From: Anaerolineae bacterium
GTDB taxonomy: Bacteria; Chloroflexota; Anaerolineae; Aggregatilineales; Phototrophicaceae
Direction: 5' to 3'
Assembly: GCA_022843745.1 (NCBI GenBank)
Contig: JALHNB010000025.1
Location: 1-64,000, forward strand
DNA length: 64,000 nt
Below the pieces are notes generated by a model that worked only from the letters and a program-made list of their open reading frames with translations, ran no database searches and was not told the origin of the DNA. Position 1 is the first letter of the stretch. Every line of letters begins with the position of its first letter. This document shows, one piece after another, positions 53,350 through 62,298 of the stretch. The position numbers and the translations under genes are program-made.

Positions 53350-54072
53350 ATGAGTATGTATCACTCGAATGGCAAAAAAAATGGCGCTCCTGTCAAAGGC
53401 GATCATGACCATGATGAATTAGGCCATATCGAACTTAATCTTCATTCCGAAGAATTTTTGGAGATGTTTGAATTGAACTTACCTGCTGTTGATGCGAACA
53501 AAATTGAAACCGCGACCCTGGAAATTCTTGAAGCCGTCGGGGAAGACCCACAGCGTGAGGGGCTTTTACGAACGCCGGAACGTGTGGCGCGCGCCTATGA
53601 AGAACTTCTCAGCGGCTATCGTATTGATCCGGTGAAGCTGATAAATGACGCTATTTTCAATGTCGAATATGATGATATGGTCATCGTGCGTGATATTGAG
53701 TTTTACAGCCTCTGTGAACATCATATGCTGCCGTTCATTGGGCGGGCGCATGTCGCCTATATTTCCAGTGGCAAAGTGATCGGCCTTTCAAAAATTCCGC
53801 GCATTGTTGATATGTTCGCGCGGCGCTTGCAGGTGCAGGAACGGATGACACATCAGATCGCCGAATTTTTGAATGAAGTCTTGCAGCCACGTGGCGTGGC
53901 CGTTGTGCTGGACGGCATTCATATGTGCTCGATGATGCGCGGCGTGAAAAAAGAAAACGCCAGCATGACGACCAGCGCGATGCTGGGGCAGTTCCGTGAA
54001 GATGAAAAAACCCGCGCTGAATTCATGACACATATCACCCGTGCTGGCTCAAGTGGCGGATTTGGTAAATAA
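53350..54072 (+). CDS. folE: GTP cyclohydrolase I
   Basis: 240 residues, first step of folate synthesis, and homodecameric in the family. Zn ligands are Cys122 and His125 of LCEHHMLPF and Cys193 of [17 protein letters not shown] supplies the substrate contact. An extra His/Asp-rich N-terminus of about 50 residues precedes the domain. Supplies dihydroneopterin triphosphate towards folB and folK, which lie divergently. Confidence 0.95.
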   Translation: MSMYHSNGKKNGAPVKGDHDHDELGHIELNLHSEEFLEMFELNLPAVDANKIETATLEILEAVGEDPQREGLLRTPERVARAYEELLSGYRIDPVKLINDAIFNVEYDDMVIVRDIEFYSLCEHHMLPFIGRAHVAYISSGKVIGLSKIPRIVDMFARRLQVQERMTHQIAEFLNEVLQPRGVAVVLDGIHMCSMMRGVKKENASMTTSAMLGQFREDEKTRAEFMTHITRAGSSGGFGK

Positions 54073-54082
54073 ATCATCAGAA

Positions 54083-54117
54083 TGGCCCCTGTTATTTCAA
54101 TGCAAGGGTCGTTTTTT
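54083..54117 (+). terminator. terminator of folE
   Basis: GGCCCCT and AAGGGTCG arms separated by a short loop, followed by a run of Ts, immediately after folE. Confidence 0.7.
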
Positions 54118-54139
54118 ATGATCTATAATAGTTAGGTCG

Positions 54140-54168
54140 TTGATTCAGTGATGGAACTATGATATAGT
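54140..54168 (+). promoter_or_regulatory. promoter of the riboswitch-metK transcript
   Basis: TTGATT and TATAGT with a 17-base spacer, 42 bases before the aptamer starts. Confidence 0.7.
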
Positions 54169-54209
54169 CTGCTATCAAGTGACAACAACAAAAAAGTGCT
54201 GAATAAGCA

Positions 54210-54310
54210 CTCATCAAGAGCGGTGGAAGGTAACGGCCTTGTGAAACCGCGGCAACCCCCGAAGCGTTGGGAAGGTGCCAAATCCGTCAGAGATTTCTCT
54301 GGAAGATGAG
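54210..54310 (+). ncRNA. SAM-I (S-box) riboswitch
   Basis: The sequence matches the SAM-I consensus. P1 is CTCATC at 54210 paired with GATGAG at 54305. The conserved TCAAGAGCGGTGGAAGG, GAAACCGCGGCAACC and GGTGCCAAATCCG segments are in order and correctly spaced. Binding of S-adenosylmethionine stabilises P1 and lets the terminator at 54330 form, which stops metK expression. This is feedback regulation of SAM synthesis. Confidence 0.95.
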
Positions 54311-54329
54311 CGATGAATGGTCGATTACA

Positions 54330-54363
54330 AACGCCTCTTCTTAAACCGGAGAGGCGTTTTTTT
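54330..54363 (+). terminator. riboswitch-controlled terminator of metK
   Basis: AACGCCTCT pairs with AGAGGCGTT across an eleven-base loop and is followed by seven Ts. It lies between the SAM-I aptamer and the metK start. Confidence 0.93.
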
Positions 54364-54393
54364 ATTAGGTATAAGGAGTGTAACAAAGCGAGT

Positions 54394-55632
54394 ATGAACC
54401 TGAAAGCGCAACCTCAATCCACCAATCTGACTTTTATCACCTCTCAGTGCTACTTTTTCACATCGGAATCCGTTTCTGAGGGGCATCCTGATAAAATGTG
54501 CGACCAGATTTCCGACGCAGTTCTGGATGCGATTCTGGAGCAGGACGCCAATGCCCGCGTCGCCTGCGAAGTCGCCACGACTACCGGCCTGGTCGTCGTG
54601 ATTGGTGAAATCACCACCAGCGCCTATGTTGATATTCAGCAGATTGTGCGCGATACAGTAACGGAAATTGGCTATACCGACGGCTCTTACGGCTTTGATG
54701 CCAATACCTGCGGCGTAATGGTATCCCTTCATGAACAGTCGGCAGATATTGCCCAGGGCGTAAACAAGGCGCTCGAAGCCCGCGAAGGCAAAATGTCGGA
54801 AGAAGAGATCGATGCTACTGGTGCGGGCGATCAGGGTATGATGATCGGCTTTGCCTGCGATGAAACCGAAGAACTCATGCCGCTGACGATTTCGCTGGCG
54901 CATAAGCTCACACGCGCACTGGCTGACGCTCGTAAACGCGGCATACTGACCTGGCTGCGCCCTGACGCGAAGAGTCAGGTGACGGTTCAGTATGAATATG
55001 GAGTGCCGAAGCGTGTCGATACCGTCGTTATTTCGACACAACACGCGCCAGAAATTTCACAAGAAGATATTCGCGCACAGATCATCGAGCACATTATCAA
55101 GCCCATCGTCCCCGCCCATCTGCTGGACAATGGAACACGCATTTTTGTAAATCCGACTGGACGCTTCGTTACGGGCGGGCCACTGGGTGACGCTGGCCTG
55201 ACGGGTCGCAAGATTATTGTCGATACCTATGGTGGCGTGGCGCGTCATGGTGGCGGCGCGTTCTCCGGCAAAGACCCGACGAAAGTTGACCGCAGCGCTG
55301 CATATATGGCACGTTATGTCGCCAAGAATGTGGTCGCGGCAGGGCTTGCAAAACGCTTCGAGCTTCAGATTTCCTACGCGATTGGTGTCGCGCAGCCAAC
55401 CTCAGTAGCTGTCGAGACGTTTGGGACAGGTGCTGTTCCTGATGATGTGATTGAAAATCTCATTCGCAAGCATTTTGACCTGCGTCCAGCAGCAATTATT
55501 CGCGATCTGAACCTGCGCCGCCCGATTTATAAGCAGGTGGCGGCTTACGGACATTTCGGACGCAATGAGCTGGATGTTCCTTGGGAGCGCACCGACAAGG
55601 CTGATACGCTGCGCCGCGAGGCGGGGCTGTAA
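54394..55632 (+). CDS. metK: S-adenosylmethionine synthetase
   Basis: 412 residues. Makes SAM from methionine and [37 protein letters not shown] and the glycine-rich [19 protein letters not shown] segments are complete. The ATG at 54394 follows AAGGAG at 15 bases, longer than usual; an ATG at 54313 lies within the riboswitch expression platform and cannot be the start. Controlled by the SAM-I riboswitch upstream. Confidence 0.97.
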   Translation: MNLKAQPQSTNLTFITSQCYFFTSESVSEGHPDKMCDQISDAVLDAILEQDANARVACEVATTTGLVVVIGEITTSAYVDIQQIVRDTVTEIGYTDGSYGFDANTCGVMVSLHEQSADIAQGVNKALEAREGKMSEEEIDATGAGDQGMMIGFACDETEELMPLTISLAHKLTRALADARKRGILTWLRPDAKSQVTVQYEYGVPKRVDTVVISTQHAPEISQEDIRAQIIEHIIKPIVPAHLLDNGTRIFVNPTGRFVTGGPLGDAGLTGRKIIVDTYGGVARHGGGAFSGKDPTKVDRSAAYMARYVAKNVVAAGLAKRFELQISYAIGVAQPTSVAVETFGTGAVPDDVIENLIRKHFDLRPAAIIRDLNLRRPIYKQVAAYGHFGRNELDVPWERTDKADTLRREAGL

Positions 55633-55665
55633 GAAGCCATTAGCTTTTAGCGGAAAGAAATGTGA

Positions 55666-55692
55666 AGGGCGGCCTGCGGGTCGCTCTTTTTT
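55666..55692 (+). terminator. terminator of metK
   Basis: AGGGCGG and GGGTCGCTC arms around a short loop and a run of Ts just after metK. Confidence 0.75.
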
Positions 55693-55744
55693 ATTGCGTT
55701 GTTGGTTATAATAAAATTGATGTTAAGCGATAAGGGCTAATTCT

Positions 55745-56290
55745 ATGATCGACCAAACTCGCATACGTATGACCGCAGACGAATATCTCGCCTTGCCGGA
55801 GTCGAGCAATTTTGAGGAACTTATCAATGGAGAACTTATCATGACTCCACTCCCTTTAACCGCGCATCAGGAAATCAACGGAAATGTGTATTTCCTGGTG
55901 AGAGGCTTGATCCCAAATGGTAAGGTTTTTCATCCTCCGACTGGCGTTTATTTTGATGATAACAATATTCCTGAGCCGGACATCGTGTGGGTAGCGGAAA
56001 ATAGTCGTTGCAAGATTGGCGAGAAATTGCTGGAAGGCGCGCCAGATTTAATCGTTGAGATTCTCTCGCCCAGCACCGCGCGTAATGATAAGGTCGAGAA
56101 ATTTCAGCTTTATGAGAAATTTGGTGTGCCGGAATATTGGATTATTGACCCCGTACACAAACTGATCGAAGTATGGGTACTGGATGGCGGGCGATATGTC
56201 CTGCAAGGTATGTACGGTGTGGGGGATTCGTTTGATTCAGCAATTTTGGGCGGAAAAGCCGTTGTCGTGAAGTTGATTTTTGGCAGTTAA
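55745..56290 (+). CDS. Uma2-family putative endonuclease
   Basis: 181 residues. PD-(D/E)xK nuclease fold: EPDIVWV, DLIVEILSPSTARNDKVEKF and GVPEYWIIDP are the signature, with the catalytic Asp, Glu and Lys in the first two. These genes are common in Chloroflexota and cyanobacteria, often as standalone copies of unknown role. AAGGG precedes the ATG. Confidence 0.88.
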   Translation: MIDQTRIRMTADEYLALPESSNFEELINGELIMTPLPLTAHQEINGNVYFLVRGLIPNGKVFHPPTGVYFDDNNIPEPDIVWVAENSRCKIGEKLLEGAPDLIVEILSPSTARNDKVEKFQLYEKFGVPEYWIIDPVHKLIEVWVLDGGRYVLQGMYGVGDSFDSAILGGKAVVVKLIFGS

Positions 56291-56297
56291 TCTGAAA

Positions 56298-56328
56298 TGG
56301 GGCATGATGAAAAATCGACCATGCCCCA
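56298..56328. terminator. hairpin between convergent genes
   Basis: TGGGGCATG pairs perfectly with CATGCCCCA. Sits between the convergent Uma2 and DnaB-like genes. No long T-run follows on either side, though the loop on the minus strand contains five Ts. Confidence 0.6.
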
Positions 56329-56344
56329 GTGAAGATGCGATTTT

Positions 56345-57526
56345 CTAGCTCTCGATGACCTTGTCATCAATAAGCTGCTGCTGGACTTTCTGGCCTTTGG
56401 GGTCGAAGCTGAAGTGCTGACCGTAAAGCTGGAATTCCATATCCTGCATCGAGCGTCCGGCGCGGTTCTTCTCCACGGTAAACACGACCCAATCGCGGAA
56501 TTGACGGGCGGTGTACGGGTTAAACGCCACATGATCTTTCGACAAAATCTGATATTTATTGTTCATGATGATGGCGATGTCAGATTCGTAATCGAGGGCG
56601 CTGCTGCCACGCAGGTGGAACAAGTGGATGCGCTTGCTTTTTAAGCCTTCGCGATCTGCGGCGACAATTGACCAGACAGGTACATCCAATGAGAGCGCAA
56701 TGTCTTTTAAGCCTTCGACAATCATCGTTACTTTATCATTTTCGTCGCGTGGGCGTTCCGGGTGAACGGCGATTTTTTGCAGATAATCGACGAAAACCGA
56801 GACATTGCCGTTGGTCGCGTCGCAAAGTCGTGCCGTCATTTCTTTAATCGCGCGGAGTGTCGTCACGGCGGGGCTGGCCTTGACCAGGATCAGCCGATCT
56901 GCATAGCGTGTCATGCGTCCTAATGCCGGGGCGGTCTTGGGATTATCACGCAGAATTGCCTGGAGTGATCCCGCGCCACCGTCGCGTCCCATAAATTCTT
57001 TGGCACGCTGGGCGACGATAATCTGATAGAGGTCGCGCAGTTTGACACCGCGATTCAGATCAATTTCTGGCGGATTCACGCTTTCCATACACAACAGACG
57101 GTGCATTAAGTGTGTTTCGGTATGTTCGTAAGAAAGGTAGAACGCATATTGGTCAGGCCGCATGGCAATATTGCGTGCGATTTGCAGGGTTGCAATCGTT
57201 TTGCCAATTCCTTGCGCACCACCTAACAGAATGAGTTCGGTCTTACGGAGGCCGCCACCAATAAATCCGTCCAACGGGTCAAAACCGGTTGGCATGGGAA
57301 CATAGTCCACCAGATCGCCACGTACTACACGATCATTGGCTTCGTTTAGAACCTGGGTCAATGTGCGAGGCATATGCGCGCTGCCACGAGGCACAGCGCC
57401 GCCTTGAGCATTGGGCTTGGCTGGAGCAGGGCGTGCCTGGGGCGGCGGTGGAGCCTGATACGGCGGGTCGTTGGAATTGTCCGCCTCAAAGTCGGGAAGG
57501 TCATCAGTAAAACGTCGGGTCGACAT
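56345..57526 (-). CDS. DnaB-type RecA ATPase without the N-terminal domain
   Basis: 393 residues. Residues about 1-50 are Pro/Ala-rich and unstructured, and the rest is a DnaB C-terminal RecA core: Walker A GGAQGIGKT, Walker B VSVFVDYLQKI, GSSALDYESDIAI and KNRAGR. The N-terminal primase-binding domain of replicative DnaB is absent. It may load or unwind at another step, or be a RadA/KaiC-like regulator. Divergent from the sigma gene, 330 bases away. Confidence 0.85.
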   Translation of the reverse strand: MSTRRFTDDLPDFEADNSNDPPYQAPPPPQARPAPAKPNAQGGAVPRGSAHMPRTLTQVLNEANDRVVRGDLVDYVPMPTGFDPLDGFIGGGLRKTELILLGGAQGIGKTIATLQIARNIAMRPDQYAFYLSYEHTETHLMHRLLCMESVNPPEIDLNRGVKLRDLYQIIVAQRAKEFMGRDGGAGSLQAILRDNPKTAPALGRMTRYADRLILVKASPAVTTLRAIKEMTARLCDATNGNVSVFVDYLQKIAVHPERPRDENDKVTMIVEGLKDIALSLDVPVWSIVAADREGLKSKRIHLFHLRGSSALDYESDIAIIMNNKYQILSKDHVAFNPYTARQFRDWVVFTVEKNRAGRSMQDMEFQLYGQHFSFDPKGQKVQQQLIDDKVIES

Positions 57527-57741
57527 GCCCTTTTCCTTGAAAATTCGCTTGGCCGATTATTTTGTTCAAACTTATCATAACCTCATCATACTCACACTAC
57601 GCTAACAGCGCAATTAGGGAATGTTTGGTCTCCATGAAGCTTGCGTTTTCTTAATGAAGTTTTGATTAACAAAGATTACGGATATTTAATACTTATGCCC
57701 CTCGTTAATCTTTTCTCAAGTCTCTGCTTATGCTGTATTTA

Positions 57742-57771
57742 TTCACAAACATATAAAAATCATGATAGAAT
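57742..57771 (+). promoter_or_regulatory. promoter of the primary sigma factor gene
   Basis: TTCACA, an 18-base spacer and TAGAAT form a plausible promoter 85 bases before the GTG start. The rest of the AT-rich gap 57527-57741 shows no gene. Confidence 0.6.
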
Positions 57772-57856
57772 GTTTTCAGCACTCGTTGCCGTTGTCTTGT
57801 TACGGAACAAAACAACGCGGAAACCGCCCGTCACCGTATCGGAGGTATAGAAAAAC

Positions 57857-59029
57857 GTGATACAGGAACTCATGAACAGGGCCGACCAGCGCGGCTATCT
57901 CACTTTCGACGACGTTCTTGAAGTACTAGATGAAGATGGAGATGATATAACAACGCTCGAAACGGTACTTTATGAATTAGACGAACTCGGCATCGAGATA
58001 CGTCAGGAAAGTGAAGCCACCTCCCGCTTAGGCTCTGTTGAAGATCACGAAATTGAGTTTGAACCCGACGAAATGCCCCAAGACCCCGGAATCGGCGACA
58101 TCAATGCCGTTTCCGCTGATGATCCGGTTGGCCTCTACTTCCGCCAGATGGCGCAAGAACCCCTCCTCACTGCTCAAGAAGAAATCGAACTCGCCAAAAG
58201 AATTGAATACGGTAAAGACGCACAGGATTGTCTGGCGCGACCAAATGCCCAGGAAATTTACAACGAGGCTGCTGTCACCCGTCTTCAACGCCTGGTTTAC
58301 GATGGTCAGGCTGCTCGCGAACACCTCGGACGTGCGAATACTCGTCTCGTGGTCAGTATCGCGAAACGCTACATGGGACAGGGTTTGCCGTTTCCCGATC
58401 TGATTCAGGAAGGCAATGTTGGTCTGATGCGCGCTGTTGATAAATATGATTACAAGCGTGGCAACCGCTTCAGCACCTATGCAACCTGGTGGATTCGGCA
58501 AGCGATCACCCGCGCACTGGCGCAAAAAACCCGCACCATCCGCATTCCGCTGCACATGACCGAGCGCATTCGCCAGATGTACCGTATGGCGCAGTCACTT
58601 GAGCAAAACCTGGGTCGCCGCCCAACTCCTGAAGAAATTGCCTACGAGATGGACTTGCCAACCGACAGCGTGCGCAGCATGATGGATGCCAGCCAACACG
58701 CGATTGCGCTGGAACGTCCGGTGGGTGATGATGGTGACAGTGAATTTGGCGATTTTATTGAAGATCAAGACTCCCCAAGCCCCGTCGAAGCAGCCACGCA
58801 GCATTTATTACAAGAAACCATTGAAGAAGTCTTGAGCGAACTCACGCCCCGCCAGAGTCACATTTTGCGCTTACGCTTTGGGCTGGGTGGTGGTGAACCG
58901 CACACGCTCGAAGAAATTGCCAATAAATTTGGCCTCAGCCGTGAGCGTATTCGTCAGCTTGAAAAAGAAGCCCTCCGCCGCCTGCGCCACCCGCGCCTGG
59001 CACATAATCTGCGCGATTATCTGGGCTAG
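57857..59029 (+). CDS. sigA: primary RNA polymerase sigma factor (RpoD/SigA type)
   Basis: 390 residues. An acidic N-terminal region (1.1-like, about 1-85), then region 1.2 (DPVGLYFRQMAQEPLL), region 2 with the FPDLIQEGNVGLMRAVDKYDYKRGNRFSTYATWWIRQAI sequence of group 1 sigmas (pieces here), region 3, and region 4 with LRFGLGGGEPHTLEEIA and ERIRQLEKEALRRLRHP. The GTG start has GGAGGT upstream. It directs housekeeping transcription. Confidence 0.95.
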   Translation: MIQELMNRADQRGYLTFDDVLEVLDEDGDDITTLETVLYELDELGIEIRQESEATSRLGSVEDHEIEFEPDEMPQDPGIGDINAVSADDPVGLYFRQMAQEPLLTAQEEIELAKRIEYGKDAQDCLARPNAQEIYNEAAVTRLQRLVYDGQAAREHLGRANTRLVVSIAKRYMGQGLPFPDLIQEGNVGLMRAVDKYDYKRGNRFSTYATWWIRQAITRALAQKTRTIRIPLHMTERIRQMYRMAQSLEQNLGRRPTPEEIAYEMDLPTDSVRSMMDASQHAIALERPVGDDGDSEFGDFIEDQDSPSPVEAATQHLLQETIEEVLSELTPRQSHILRLRFGLGGGEPHTLEEIANKFGLSRERIRQLEKEALRRLRHPRLAHNLRDYLG

Positions 59030-59066
59030 AAGCAGGGACATACAATTTAATAGTCTGTTATTTCAG

Positions 59067-59089
59067 CCGGGCGTCATTGCCCGGTTTTT
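59067..59089 (+). terminator. terminator of the sigma factor gene
   Basis: CCGGGC, loop GTCATT, GCCCGG, then TTTTT, 38 bases after the stop codon. Confidence 0.92.
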
Positions 59090-59137
59090 CATACTTAAAT
59101 TGGGTAAATATAGGAATAAATTGGGTTAGAATGGCGA

Positions 59138-59167
59138 TTGACCCTCGATTTCCGTAAAGCCTATAAT
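59138..59167 (+). promoter_or_regulatory. promoter of ilvE
   Basis: TTGACC, an 18-base spacer and TATAAT, 53 bases before the ilvE start. Confidence 0.75.
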
Positions 59168-59219
59168 TAACAACGAAGATGGTCATTTATCTACAGAGCA
59201 AACAGCAAAGGAAAAGAAA

Positions 59220-60164
59220 ATGGCAGGCCCCAAGTATGCGTTCTTTAAAGGTCAGATTGTTCCTATTGAAGATGCGAAAATCAGCGTGATGACTCACGCA
59301 CTGCATTATGGCACCGGGGTTTTTGCCGGGATGCGCGCTTATTGGAATGAAGAAGAAGAACAGCTTTATATTTTCCGCCCCTACGATCATTTCGAGCGTT
59401 TGCTGCAATCCGGTTCGCTGATGCGTATGAAGCTCGATTTTACGCCTGAAAAGCTTCTGGGGATTTTGACTGATCTGCTGCGAAGTGAAAACTACAGCGA
59501 AAACTCATATATCCGCCCGTTGGCCTATAAATCGCAGGAGACTCTGGGAATCAGCCTGCACGATATCGCGGATGACCTGACGATTATGGCGTTCCCGGTG
59601 GGTAACTTTGTTATCACCGACAAAGGCGCACATCTGTGTGTTTCTGGCTGGCGGCGGGTTGACGATAATGCGATTCCCGCGCGTGGCAAGGTTACGGGCG
59701 CTTATGCCAACTCGACGCTGATTAAGAGCGATGCGCTGTTGGCAGGTTTTGACGATGCGCTGATTCTCAACCAGGATGGTCACGTGGCGGAAGCCAGCGG
59801 CGCAAACGTCATGATTATCCGCAAGGGTGTTGTGATTACGCCGCCGATTAACGCCAATGTGTTGGAAGGCATTGTTCGTCGTTCGCTGATTCAACTGCTG
59901 CAAGACGAAATGGGCATTGAAGTACAGGAACGCAATGTTGATCGCACAGAAGTTTATATTGCCGATGAGATTTATTTATGCGGCACAGGCGCTCAGGTTG
60001 CGCCCGTTACACACGTCGATCATCGCCCGGTTGGTACAGGGGAAGTCGGCCCGATCACGCGTGAACTTCGTGAATTGTTCTTTAAAGTTGTCACCGGGCG
60101 TGTTCCTAAATATCGCGACTGGCTTTCACCAGTTTACAGCGCCGAGCAGATTGCGTCCCGGTAG
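59220..60164 (+). CDS. ilvE: branched-chain amino acid aminotransferase
   Basis: 314 residues, fold-type IV PLP enzyme that transfers amino groups between branched-chain amino acids and 2-oxoglutarate. Signatures: ALHYGTGVFAGMRAY, the PLP Lys157 in RGKVTGAYANSTL, and YLCGTGAQVAPV with the phosphate contacts. Length and motifs fit IlvE rather than D-amino-acid transaminase. AAAGGA precedes the ATG. Confidence 0.94.
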   Translation: MAGPKYAFFKGQIVPIEDAKISVMTHALHYGTGVFAGMRAYWNEEEEQLYIFRPYDHFERLLQSGSLMRMKLDFTPEKLLGILTDLLRSENYSENSYIRPLAYKSQETLGISLHDIADDLTIMAFPVGNFVITDKGAHLCVSGWRRVDDNAIPARGKVTGAYANSTLIKSDALLAGFDDALILNQDGHVAEASGANVMIIRKGVVITPPINANVLEGIVRRSLIQLLQDEMGIEVQERNVDRTEVYIADEIYLCGTGAQVAPVTHVDHRPVGTGEVGPITRELRELFFKVVTGRVPKYRDWLSPVYSAEQIASR

Positions 60165-60206
60165 AAACAGGGATTTCTCCCGTTACACGCAAGCAAAGGA
60201 GATATG

Positions 60207-60695
60207 ATGTTAAAGCATGTTCTCGTACCACTGGATGGGTCGGAACTTTCTGAGAGAGCGATTGAACACGTCAAGCGTTTGATCGGCCCAGAGACTGAAA
60301 TTACGCTGTTGGTGGCAGTTGATTCGCCGGAATATATTGCTTACAGCATGTATGGATCGGCACCGGGTGCATCCGTAGCACCTATGACACCGACGTTTGA
60401 TTATCAATCCCTGTCCGCCGAAATGACTTCCCAGTCGCGAACTTATCTTGAGCGCATTGCCTCAGATTTGAAACAGGCAGGCTACAAAGTGCATCAATCC
60501 GTTGAGACAGGATTGCCTGCGGAACTGATTGTTGAGACTGCGCAGAAATTGGGCGTTGACGCGATTGTCATGTCTACGCATGGTCGTTCTGGCCTGAGCC
60601 GCTGGATACTCGGCAGTGTGACCAGTAAAGTGTTGAGTGCTGCACCTTGCCCGGTGTACGTTATCCCGCGCGAAAAATCGACTCACGAAGGTTAA
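60207..60695 (+). CDS. universal stress protein UspA family
   Basis: 162 residues. Beta-alpha Usp fold: HVLVPLDGSELSERAI at the N-terminus and the ATP-binding GRSGLSRWILGSVTSKVL at the end, with the G-2x-G-9x-G(S/T) pattern intact. Start: of two adjacent ATGs the one at 60207 has better spacing after AAAGGAG. It follows ilvE by 40 bases and could share its transcript. Confidence 0.92.
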   Translation: MLKHVLVPLDGSELSERAIEHVKRLIGPETEITLLVAVDSPEYIAYSMYGSAPGASVAPMTPTFDYQSLSAEMTSQSRTYLERIASDLKQAGYKVHQSVETGLPAELIVETAQKLGVDAIVMSTHGRSGLSRWILGSVTSKVLSAAPCPVYVIPREKSTHEG

Positions 60696-60702
60696 TGAAA
60701 CT

Positions 60703-60734
60703 ATATGGGGCATGGCACCCGCCACGCCCCATAT
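60703..60734. terminator. two-way terminator between convergent genes
   Basis: ATATGGGGC and GCCCCATAT with an inner TGGC/GCCA stem form a long hairpin followed by TTTT. It lies between the Usp gene and the convergent DoxX gene. Its GGGGCATG core recurs at 56298. Confidence 0.85.
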
Positions 60735-60741
60735 TTTGTGT

Positions 60742-61260
60742 CTAATTTTGAAGCTTGTTCTGCCTCAATACGGTTGGATCATCAACTAACCTGCCGCCAC
60801 GCACCGTTGAGCCAATCACGAGTGCTGCGCCGATAAGAACCAGATTCTTGACGATGTATTGACCTTCCAGCGTCAACGCGAATGGAAACTGTATGAATAC
60901 GAGGTCGGGACGCAGGAAAACGGGTGATATTGTCCCCGGCATTTGCAAAAACAGCAGCAGAATGGTCAGGCGCATGAATTTGCCCGCGATAAACCCTAAA
61001 CCGATTGCCATTTCCCAGATCGCGAGGAAAGGCAAAAAGAGATTCATCGGTAAAAATGTAATCGACTCGCGAATAAGGTTTTCAGCAGGACTTAACCCTG
61101 GCACCAGTTTGAGCGCACCGAACCAGAAAAAAACAACCCCCATGGAAATCCGCAAAAATGTGATCCCATAGGTCGCCATGAGGTGAGTGATTTGTATGTC
61201 GATGCGGTCAAATGTCTGTTGAAACCCCGTCTTCGGTTCATTGTGTGTTTCGAGATTCAT
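60742..61260 (-). CDS. DoxX-family membrane protein
   Basis: 172 residues with four hydrophobic segments: about 30-50 (ISMGVVFFWFGALKLVPGL), 72-95, 98-115 and 138-158. The FLRISMGVVFFWFGALK segment is typical of DoxX-type proteins associated with redox or thiosulfate functions; function in this organism is unknown. The ATG at 61260 has GGGAG seven bases upstream. Confidence 0.85.
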   Translation of the reverse strand: MNLETHNEPKTGFQQTFDRIDIQITHLMATYGITFLRISMGVVFFWFGALKLVPGLSPAENLIRESITFLPMNLFLPFLAIWEMAIGLGFIAGKFMRLTILLLFLQMPGTISPVFLRPDLVFIQFPFALTLEGQYIVKNLVLIGAALVIGSTVRGGRLVDDPTVLRQNKLQN

Positions 61261-61496
61261 CAAATTGCTCCCTTAAATCTGTGTGTTTTCGTGAAAAATT
61301 ACACAAACATGGTTTCATTATAGCAAAGCTTGAAAGCGATAATCATAACCATTGCATTAAGAAATCAGCTTGTAGCGATCCCTGCCCAAGCCGTATAATG
61401 AATTTTAGTCATGTCTTAGAAACTCTTATTGCGCTCATGCGTATTGATATGAGAATAGTCTCTGTGTGTTCATGATTGAAGAAACGAGAATTTGGT

Positions 61497-62210
61497 ATGG
61501 CAAATAACAACGTGGTCATTCGCGTACAAGGGTTGGCTAAAGAACTGCCGATGGGCAAAGTCACCGTTCACGCCCTGCGCGGTGTCGATATGGAAATTTA
61601 CGCGAATGAAATGGTGAGCATCGTAGGGCCTTCCGGCAGTGGCAAAAGCACACTGCTGGGGTTGATCGGTGGGTTGGATACGCCTACAAAAGGCAAAATC
61701 GAGATCGACGGCGTGGACATCACGCGCATGAACGAGGATCAGCTTACAGAAATACGCAACGAAAAAATTGGTTTTATATTCCAGTTTTTCAATCTGATTC
61801 CAACATTAACGGCGCTCGAAAATGTTGCGCTGCCGATTCAGTTCGCTCGTAAGCCACAGTTTAAACCCGAAAAACGCGCTAAGGAACTGCTCACTCTGCT
61901 GGGATTGGGAGACCGCCTGCGCCATCGTCCTTCCGAGCTTTCCGGTGGGCAGCAGCAGCGTGTCGCCATCGCGCGTGCGTTAGCCAATAATCCTCCCTTA
62001 CTCCTCGCCGATGAGCCGACAGGCAACCTGGATTCTGAAGCGGGTAAAATCGTGCTGGATGCGCTAAAGCAGATTCAAAAAGAGTCTGGAACAACAGTGG
62101 TTATCGTCACGCACGACCCCGATCTGGCGGAATTTACAGACCGTACCATTACACTGGTAGACGGTGAAATCCACAAGGATGGATTGAAAAAACAAATATT
62201 TGAAGCGTAA
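61497..62210 (+). CDS. ABC transporter ATP-binding protein (LolD/MacB/FtsE type)
   Basis: 237 residues. Walker [10 protein letters not shown], the LSGGQQQR signature, Walker [11 protein letters not shown] and the switch His in VIVTHDP. The DEPTGNLD extension and [15 protein letters not shown] fit LolD/MacB-like exporters with FtsX-type permeases. No permease gene is within the window next to it, so it is an orphan here. The ATG at 61497 lacks a strong site; a TTG at 61476 is the alternative. Confidence 0.92.
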   Translation: MANNNVVIRVQGLAKELPMGKVTVHALRGVDMEIYANEMVSIVGPSGSGKSTLLGLIGGLDTPTKGKIEIDGVDITRMNEDQLTEIRNEKIGFIFQFFNLIPTLTALENVALPIQFARKPQFKPEKRAKELLTLLGLGDRLRHRPSELSGGQQQRVAIARALANNPPLLLADEPTGNLDSEAGKIVLDALKQIQKESGTTVVIVTHDPDLAEFTDRTITLVDGEIHKDGLKKQIFEA

Positions 62211-62298
62211 TTTTTGCCCGCGAAACTATCTCAATTATAGCGGTCTGTGCTAAAATACAGGCACGGCAACGAAGCAAGATCAGACGGGAAGTTTAATT

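Noticed and set aside
54313-54393. Upstream ATG for metK
   Set aside because: It lies directly behind the riboswitch P1 stem and runs through the terminator hairpin, so it is a leader, not coding sequence.
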